Source: Betaproteobacteria bacterium (GTDB taxonomy: Bacteria > Pseudomonadota > Gammaproteobacteria > Burkholderiales > Rhodocyclaceae). From it: DNA of 11,757 bases. The first letter of the stretch is position 1, and each line of letters opens with the position of its first letter. The position numbers were made by a program, and so were the translations under genes. The stretch lies in NCBI GenBank assembly GCA_028065725.1, contig JAPTVL010000440.1:1-11757 (forward strand). The letters run 5' to 3'. Positions 7,499 to 11,757 of this stretch are shown piece by piece. The notes beneath the pieces were generated by a model that saw only the letters and a list, made by a program, of their open reading frames with translations, was not told where the DNA came from and did no database searches.

Positions 7499-9525
7499 GC
7501 CTTTCTCGCCCTATCTTTGCGCTTGCTGACCGGCATGAGTTGCTCGGCAAGCCAGAGGTGGTAGGCCTCGGCAACCTCGTCCAATTCATCGTCCACGATC
7601 GGAGCGGTCGTCGTGACCGCAACTTCCTCAAAGGTGCCGTCCGCCTTGGGCAGCCTGTGTGTTCGAATGGAATCCTGGAGCAGCAGGCTTCCGTCGGGCG
7701 CACGCTTGTAGATCGTGTTGCCACGTTTGTTGTGTCCGACCTTGTCGGCAATCGCCATGAACACCGGATAGTCGCCGTGGCTTTCGGCAGACTCAGCTTC
7801 GCCCCACTTGCGCAGCAGCACCATGCTGGTCTGCGTGTCGTTGCGCGGTTGAAACAAGTCCCGGTGCATATCCACCACCGCGAGGAGTTGCGCTTGACGT
7901 AGAATGACTTGCCGGAAATAGGCAAGCCCAGGATTGTTGAGTAGGCCGTTCGGTAGAACGATGGCCATGCGCCCGCCGGGCTTCAGGAACTGTAGACAGC
8001 GCTCGACGAAGAGCACCTCAGGCGGCTGGCTCGACTGGAGTACGGGCTTCTCGTCCTTCGTCGTGCGGCGCACAAAACCGCCGCCAGTTGCATCCCAGAT
8101 CGACCCCACGTCGAACTGGGACAGGATCCGTGGATCATCAATCGTTATCTCGGTGCCGAAGGGTGGGTTTGCAAAGATCACATCCACACCGCCCATCAGC
8201 CAATGTGGCGGCGCCTCGGCCGGCCAGCGGTGCGGATGCTCCAGTGAGTTGCATTGAAACAGGCTGCCAGATCCGTCATTGTTCATGACCATGTTCATCT
8301 TGGCCGCGCGCACCAGGTTTGGATTCAGGTCGAAACCGAAGATGTTCTTCGACAAGTATTCGTGCCGGGCGCGGAACCACTCCGCTTGCTGCTCGGCGGA
8401 CGGCCCACGTTTCGGCCACCGACCCTGATGCTTCGCGTCGATCATTCCCAGCACATGATTCATTGCCATCACGAGGAAGCCGCCCGTTCCGCAAGCCGGG
8501 TCAAGGACGACCTCCCCGGGCTGCGGGTTGATCATCTTAACGGCCATGCGGCAGGCATTGCGCGGGGTGAAAAACTCCCCGCGGTCGCCGCGCAAGTTGC
8601 TTCCCACGATCTCTTCGTAAGCGACCCCCTTTACGTCCACAGCAGAATCCAGTAGCGAGTACTGCTGCATCTCGCTGACCACGTAGGCCAGCGTCGCGCC
8701 ATTCATTTCCAGGCGGTCATTGCTCTTGAAGATCGTGGGGTACTTGGCGAGTACGCGGTCGCGGAAGATGCGGTCGAGCCGTGCCTTGACGCGTCCCTGC
8801 AGATCCATCGACGTGCGTTCAGTTTGGGTGACGTAGAACTCCAGCTTGTCGCTGTCGGACCGTTCGTCCTCGATCTTGCAGAAGATGAGCTTGAGCAGTT
8901 CCCAGAAGGCCTCGGGCTTCTGTAGCCCGACGCTGCCGGCGATGTAGTTGTGGCAGCGCTTGAAGGTGAACAGCAGATTCTCGCCCGTCGCCGCCCGCAG
9001 AAATTCACGGGAGGGGGCGTCGGCCTTCTTCGCGCCCTGAATCGGAATGTCGATGGCGTCAATGAAGCTGTGTTCGCCACGGTCGCTGGACTTGAAGAAA
9101 CAATCGCGGTCCACGCCGTTCGTCCACATGCCGTGCTGGCAATTGAGACAGGCGGCCATGTAGCTCTTGAGCTGCCCCACGCCATCGCTCTTGTCCTCGC
9201 GCTTCGTGCCTTCGCGCTTGGTTTCGATGATCGTCTGGATGTTGTCCTGAGTGTGTGGCGCACCGGGCGCGAATAGTGCCAGGTCAACCCGCTTCGAGCC
9301 AGATCCGACTTTGATCTTGAATTCAACCTCGACTTGGTCGCGCGGATAGCTGTACTCCAGCACCAGGCTCATCTCGACGTTTTGGCGGACGTACTCTTCG
9401 GGCGTGTCGTCGAGCAGTCGGCCCGAGATGAAATCAACGACCTTGCCGTCGGGAATTGCCTTCAATGCCGCCGCTGCCGCGCCGACATCCATCTTGGGCG
9501 CGGCTGTAGTCTTTGTCTTTGCCAT
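7495..9525 (-). CDS. hsdM: Fused PD-(D/E)XK nuclease and N6-adenine DNA methylase (BcgI-like RM subunit)
   Basis: This 676-aa protein is longer than ordinary HsdM (about 500-530 aa) because of an N-terminal nuclease-like domain. Residues 30-140 match the HsdR N-terminal fold: V80-D81 (VDLALF), E101-T-K103 (IIETK) and the Type I-specific Q118-x3-Y122 (QLKSY). Residues 240-570 are the N6_Mtase domain: GEFFTPR (316-322), AdoMet-binding LDPACGTGG (341-349) and catalytic NPPF (453-456). All named key residues are present, so both activities could be live. The arrangement resembles BcgI A (Type IIB) or Type IIG enzymes, which cut without ATP-driven translocation, and no HsdR gene is seen here. The start codon has a poor ribosome binding site. 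It begins 38 bp after a terminator T-tract, so its own promoter is not obvious. Confidence 0.9.
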   Translation of the reverse strand: MAKTKTTAAPKMDVGAAAAALKAIPDGKVVDFISGRLLDDTPEEYVRQNVEMSLVLEYSYPRDQVEVEFKIKVGSGSKRVDLALFAPGAPHTQDNIQTIIETKREGTKREDKSDGVGQLKSYMAACLNCQHGMWTNGVDRDCFFKSSDRGEHSFIDAIDIPIQGAKKADAPSREFLRAATGENLLFTFKRCHNYIAGSVGLQKPEAFWELLKLIFCKIEDERSDSDKLEFYVTQTERTSMDLQGRVKARLDRIFRDRVLAKYPTIFKSNDRLEMNGATLAYVVSEMQQYSLLDSAVDVKGVAYEEIVGSNLRGDRGEFFTPRNACRMAVKMINPQPGEVVLDPACGTGGFLVMAMNHVLGMIDAKHQGRWPKRGPSAEQQAEWFRARHEYLSKNIFGFDLNPNLVRAAKMNMVMNNDGSGSLFQCNSLEHPHRWPAEAPPHWLMGGVDVIFANPPFGTEITIDDPRILSQFDVGSIWDATGGGFVRRTTKDEKPVLQSSQPPEVLFVERCLQFLKPGGRMAIVLPNGLLNNPGLAYFRQVILRQAQLLAVVDMHRDLFQPRNDTQTSMVLLRKWGEAESAESHGDYPVFMAIADKVGHNKRGNTIYKRAPDGSLLLQDSIRTHRLPKADGTFEEVAVTTTAPIVDDELDEVAEAYHLWLAEQLMPVSKRKDRARKA

Positions 9526-9527
9526 TT

Positions 9528-9539
9528 ATCGGTATCGGT
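9528..9539 (-). promoter_or_regulatory. Tandem hexamer directly before the RM operon start
   Basis: ATCGGT is repeated head to tail at 9528-9533 and 9534-9539 (ACCGATACCGAT on the coding strand), ending 2 bp before the methylase ATG, with a weaker third unit TGGTAT after it. It covers the place where a ribosome binding site should be, so a bound protein would block initiation. No regulator is identified and chance is possible. Confidence 0.25.
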
Positions 9540-9563
9540 TGGTATTCAATGCGATGGGACTGC

Positions 9564-9601
9564 AAAAAAGCCTCGCGTCCGCAGCAAAGGCTGCGGACGC
9601 G
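9564..9601 (-). terminator. Rho-independent terminator after higA
   Basis: A perfect 10-bp stem, GCGTCCGCAG (9575-9584) with CTGCGGACGC (9591-9600), extends to 11 bp with C9574-G9601. It has a 6-nt loop and is followed on the minus strand by TTTTTT (9569-9564). It lies about 40 bp after the higA stop and 38 bp before the methylase start, separating the toxin-antitoxin transcript from the RM operon. It could also act as an attenuator for read-through into the operon. Confidence 0.8.
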
Positions 9602-9642
9602 GACACCCTGTCTCTCTCGTTTCTATGGCTAATGCCCTATCG

Positions 9643-9957
9643 TCAGGCGACAACTTCCAGGCCACGTTTCTGCACCAGATGCAGCAGCTTGAGAGCAGTG
9701 CCCGCGGGCTTCTTTTGACCGATCTCCCACTTCTGGACTGTCGAAAGGCTCGTGTTCAGTAGACGCGCGAAGACAGCTTGGCTGACATGCGAGGTCTCGC
9801 GAATTTTCTTGATCTCTTCCGGCTTCAGCGGCTCGACCGGCGGCATGCACAGCCGGTCAAACTCACGCAGCGTGACCTGATCCATAACGCCTGCCTTGTG
9901 CATACCCCTCGCCGTCTCATGCACGGCTTCGAGAATGGGGGATCTCGTCTTGCCCAT
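9643..9957 (-). CDS. higA: HigA-family XRE antitoxin/regulator, partner toxin degraded
   Basis: This 104-aa DNA-binding protein is of the HigA/NadS antitoxin type. The C-terminal half is a helix-turn-helix (about 47-93; SQAVFARLLNTSLSTVQKWE at 59-78, then GQKKP) and the N-terminal half is helical. ATG 9957 is chosen over an upstream TTG (9972) because GAGGTGG sits 6 nt before it. The gene lies immediately downstream of, and partly overlaps, the wrecked higB, as expected for a higBA operon with toxin first. The family binds its toxin and represses the shared promoter; the palindrome at 10194-10212 is the likely operator. With the toxin dead it is an orphan antitoxin that may survive as a repressor or as an anti-addiction protein. 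Its own reading frame looks complete. Confidence 0.85.
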   Translation of the reverse strand: MGKTRSPILEAVHETARGMHKAGVMDQVTLREFDRLCMPPVEPLKPEEIKKIRETSHVSQAVFARLLNTSLSTVQKWEIGQKKPAGTALKLLHLVQKRGLEVVA

Positions 9958-10170
9958 TGCAGTCCACCTCAATCAGTTCGCCCGCCTGCTTGGCTTTCGT
10001 GACCGCTGGAGCGGTCAGCGACAACAGTTGAGCCGCCAACTTCTAATGCTTCCTATTCATCCCTGTCGATGTTGCTGCGCTCGTCCTTCGGGAAGCCATA
10101 CACGAAGACCCAGCGATTGTCCTTGTTTGTGCGACCAGCCGTCAAACCACCGGGGCGTGAAAATTGCCAT
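9917..10170 (-). pseudogene. higB: Degraded HigB-type (RelE-like) toxin
   Basis: Pieces of one RelE/HigB toxin occur in three frames. ATG 10170 starts MAIFTPRWFDGW. A second frame from 10130 reads TNKDNRWVFVYGFPKDERS then NIDRDE and hits TAG at 10055-10053. The next residues are EAL, and after a 1-base shift the frame continues from 10042 as KLAAQLLSLTAPAVTKAKQA then GELIEVDCNG, running over the higA start to a stop at 9917. Intact relatives, as I recall them, join RWFDRWARKQG to ATNKGDRWVFVFGFPKNERS through about 40 more residues. Three lesions are therefore visible: an internal deletion with a frame change near 10130-10140, a nonsense codon and a frameshift. Any one should kill the toxin. 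The gene is preceded by an intact promoter/operator and followed by an intact antitoxin. Confidence 0.85.
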
Positions 10171-10191
10171 GCCCCGCATCCATTGCTCTAT

Positions 10192-10221
10192 TGTATAGCA
10201 CTAAGTGCTATAATTGTGCAA
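10192..10221 (-). promoter_or_regulatory. higBA promoter with perfect 19-bp palindromic operator
   Basis: TATAGCACT-A-AGTGCTATA (10194-10212) is a perfect 19-bp palindrome with a single central base. On the minus strand, TTGCAC (10221-10216) and TATACA (10197-10192) are spaced 18 bp as -35 and -10, with the palindrome filling the spacer and overlapping the -10. It lies 22 bp before the higB start. Repression by HigA binding is the expected control and is inferred from the family. Confidence 0.75.
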
Positions 10222-10618
10222 GCTGAGTTTCCGGGAGTTGCGGTTCCGTCAACGCTATGAATTTCCAAAGGACGCGTCGGCTCCTGATGAACCGGATTGC
10301 CAAGACGGGGCTATGTTCTCGACATAGCGAAGCCTCCTTGAGATCTATGCATAGGGGCCGGCAGTGTGAGTTTGCCGTTCTAGGAGGCCGCCAATTGACT
10401 AGACACCTTGGCCTTCGTCTGCTGAAGAACCTACACCGGCCTTAGGAAGCTTGTCCTGCCAACGGCCGCAAAGGCCGAGGAGTTCTCAGTCAGCACCCGC
10501 TCCGGACGACCGCTCGACTCAGAAACCTGCCGCTGGGCCGCCGGGATGACGAACGTCTCGTGAGGGTCGACGGCTGCCATTTCGAGGGCATTCCACAGTC
10601 AGGCCGTGATCCGCTTGT
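10222..10618. other. 397-bp stretch without a gene, holding a strong SD and a 4-codon ORF inside a hairpin
   Basis: No full gene is supported between the yhaV stop and the higBA promoter. On the minus strand, AAGGAGG (10339-10333) lies 7 nt before ATG (10325), which opens only M-S-R-T before TAG (10313-10311). The same bases form a perfect 7-bp hairpin GCTATGT-TCTCG-ACATAGC (10310-10328). This could be the stump of a lost gene or a leader peptide. No T-tract follows the hairpin. The rest shows short GC-rich palindromes only. Confidence 0.4.
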
Positions 10619-11074
10619 TCAACCCAATTTACGGCTTTCCCTCAGAAGATGGTCGATGCTGTCTGGCACATCCCCGCGCGCGAGCATGCGACGGAATGTT
10701 TCATACACATCGGTCTTGGAGCCGGCCTTGCGCAGCGTGTCCTCGTCGTTGAACCAGACGTAGACAATCAGCTTGACCGGCCTTGATGCGAAGCGAAAGA
10801 AAAGACGATAGCGTTCCGGCAGACCATTTTTTACCCGCCGCCAGTTGCCGTAGTCCCTGCCCAGGGTCTTGCCCAGGCGAAAATCAGGATGATCGGGGTT
10901 TGCCGGCACGCGCTCGGTGATGGTCTTGTACACCGATGCAAGCAGGCGCGTTCTGGGATGGGCCTTGTAGCCGTGCGGATCGCTTGCCGCCAGCGCGGCC
11001 ACTTCGGACTCTAGTTCGTCGAGCGCCGCGGCGAAGGTCTGGAAGTAGTAGAGCTGCCAGCCGTTTATTTCCAC
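10619..11074 (-). CDS. yhaV: Type II toxin YhaV
   Basis: This 151-aa protein matches the YhaV toxin along its whole length. YhaV is a RelE-superfamily ribonuclease that halts growth unless bound by PrlF. Recognisable family stretches are INGWQLY (3-9), the RTRLLASVYK helix (41-50), FRLGKTLG (65-72), NWRRVK (77-82), RYRLFFRF (88-95), VWFNDEDTLRKAGSKTD (106-122) and the FRRMLARG end (127-134). The start is GTG at 11074 with GGCGAG upstream, 12 bp after the prlF stop, which gives the usual antitoxin-first operon. The length is about that of E. coli YhaV and no lesion is seen, so the toxin should be active. Confidence 0.92.
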   Translation of the reverse strand: MEINGWQLYYFQTFAAALDELESEVAALAASDPHGYKAHPRTRLLASVYKTITERVPANPDHPDFRLGKTLGRDYGNWRRVKNGLPERYRLFFRFASRPVKLIVYVWFNDEDTLRKAGSKTDVYETFRRMLARGDVPDSIDHLLRESRKLG

Positions 11075-11086
11075 GACAGCTCGCCG

Positions 11087-11413
11087 CTAATCGACTTTGA
11101 CGCCTTTTACAAGTTTGCCGATGCGCGCTAGCTGGGCCGGATCGGCTGCGGTGATCCGCTCCGGCCGTGCCGCCATCTGCGCCTCCAGAAAGCCAAGAAA
11201 GCCGAGCAGCACGGGGTCCTCCATTTCGCCCGCCTTCGCCCTCTTCCCCGGCGAGGGGGCAGATAGCAGTGCCTGCCCGTCGGCGAGGACGGTCACGCGA
11301 ACCTCGCCCTCAAACTCCGGGTGCGCCTTGAAAAAGGCCGCATCCAGCCGTATGCCCTTGGAGTTGCCTACCGGCGTGACCTTGCCCGAATATTTTTCAA
11401 CGACGCTGGACAT
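11087..11413 (-). CDS. prlF: PrlF antitoxin (SohA family, AbrB-like)
   Basis: This 108-aa protein is the antitoxin of YhaV and the likely repressor of the pair. Residues 8-50 are an AbrB/MazE-type swapped-hairpin DNA-binding domain (VTPVGNSKGIRLDAAFF). Residues 66-108 are the PrlF-specific tail that holds the toxin (DPVLLGFLGFLEAQMAARPE, then RI; end LVKGVKVD). The ATG at 11413 has GGGAG (11420-11424) 6 nt upstream. It precedes yhaV by 12 bp. A palindrome directly upstream fits autoregulation. Confidence 0.92.
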   Translation of the reverse strand: MSSVVEKYSGKVTPVGNSKGIRLDAAFFKAHPEFEGEVRVTVLADGQALLSAPSPGKRAKAGEMEDPVLLGFLGFLEAQMAARPERITAADPAQLARIGKLVKGVKVD

Positions 11414-11426
11414 GAACCGCTCCCTA

Positions 11427-11462
11427 TGTACTTACGGATGTAAGCACATTGTATCAGTTACA
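11427..11462 (-). promoter_or_regulatory. prlF-yhaV promoter and operator palindromes
   Basis: TGT-A-CTTAC-GGAT-GTAAG-C-ACA (11427-11448) is an inverted repeat with 8 of 9 arm positions paired. TGTA-TCAGT-TACA (11450-11462) is a second, shorter one. On the coding strand TGATACAAT (11456-11448) is a good extended -10 box lying between and across them; no good -35 is present, as is common for extended -10 promoters. It lies 35 bp before the prlF ATG. Repression by PrlF or the PrlF-YhaV complex is inferred. Confidence 0.6.
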
Positions 11463-11513
11463 TCCCGGCAAGGGAGACCAAGCTTTTATCGGTTCTGTTC
11501 AGCCCGAATCCGG

Positions 11514-11753
11514 CTAAAGGTCTCCGCCCTTCATGAGCGTTACAAACGGCACGCCATCCTGCAATCGGACCATCCAGCCGAAGTCGACGCCATCGTCGCG
11601 AATGCGGAATGTCAGCACCAGGAAACGCTTTCTCCCTGCCCTAGCCAGATCGAATGCTTCTCTCGGGATCCGGCTCAGCACCTGCACCGTATAGTCGCCC
11701 ACCACTTTGCCGGTGGCGTAATGGCCAGTCTTGTCTGGAAGAAATGCAGTCAT
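11514..11753 (-). CDS. Small hypothetical protein at the window edge
   Basis: This 79-aa frame starts at ATG 11753, with AGGA directly before it at the window end; the real start may lie outside. It is not a shadow of another gene. The sequence is compact and protein-like: VVGDYTVQVLSRIPREAFDL, FLVLTFRIRDDG (44-55), FGWMVRLQDGVPFVTLMKG (58-76). It has alternating hydrophobic strands and no signal or membrane segment. I do not recognise the family. It is followed by about 50 bp and then the prlF promoter region on the same strand; a separate transcript is likely. Confidence 0.55.
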   Translation of the reverse strand: MTAFLPDKTGHYATGKVVGDYTVQVLSRIPREAFDLARAGRKRFLVLTFRIRDDGVDFGWMVRLQDGVPFVTLMKGGDL

Positions 11754-11757
11754 TCCT

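Noticed and set aside
1..11757. CRISPR array, tRNA, rRNA, integrase or insertion sequence
   Set aside because: No regularly spaced repeats, no tRNA or rRNA sequence I could recognise, and no transposase or recombinase motifs in any frame; if the block is mobile, its integration genes lie outside the window.

Overview
The window looks like a high-GC proteobacterium, most likely a betaproteobacterium of the Burkholderiales type. This is inferred from the GC-rich codon use of the left-hand genes, the iorAB-type molybdenum hydroxylase genes and the style of the intergenic repeats. It is not proven.

Layout. (1) Positions 1-235 are an upstream non-coding stretch with a degenerate CGTCATYGCGA-type intergenic repeat. 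(2) Positions 236-2853 (+) are a tightly overlapping pair: a two-[2Fe-2S] subunit and a Tat-exported molybdopterin-binding subunit of an isoquinoline 1-oxidoreductase/aldehyde-oxidase-like enzyme. (3) Positions 2854-3433 are non-coding: a hairpin after iorB, a 74-bp inverted-repeat element, degenerate repeat-like DNA and a short, possibly relict reading frame. (4) Positions 3434-11753 are an accessory block with every gene on the minus strand and visibly lower GC. Read right to left it holds a small unknown gene at the window edge, an intact prlF-yhaV toxin-antitoxin pair, about 400 bp of empty DNA, a higBA toxin-antitoxin locus whose toxin is wrecked but whose antitoxin is intact, a strong Rho-independent terminator, and a three-gene restriction-modification operon.

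The restriction-modification operon is the main point of interest. Its first gene is not an ordinary HsdM: it carries an HsdR-like PD-(D/E)XK nuclease domain ahead of the N6-adenine methylase, as in BcgI-like (Type IIB) RM subunits. The second gene is a separate two-TRD specificity subunit whose start overlaps the methylase stop (ATGA). The third, 36 bp further on, is an 875-aa Rad50/RloC-like ABC ATPase with a CxxC zinc-hook-like motif and a C-terminal extension of unproven function. No translocating HsdR subunit is present in the window. The position of the ATPase right after hsdS recalls PrrC/RloC anticodon nucleases, which sit in or beside hsd loci, but here the partner would be an ATP-independent fused RM enzyme.

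The likely logic, which is inference, is a defence island inserted beside a metabolic operon: DNA restriction as first layer, a possible guard ATPase as second, and toxin-antitoxin modules as stabilisers. The surviving HigA may now act as a local regulator.
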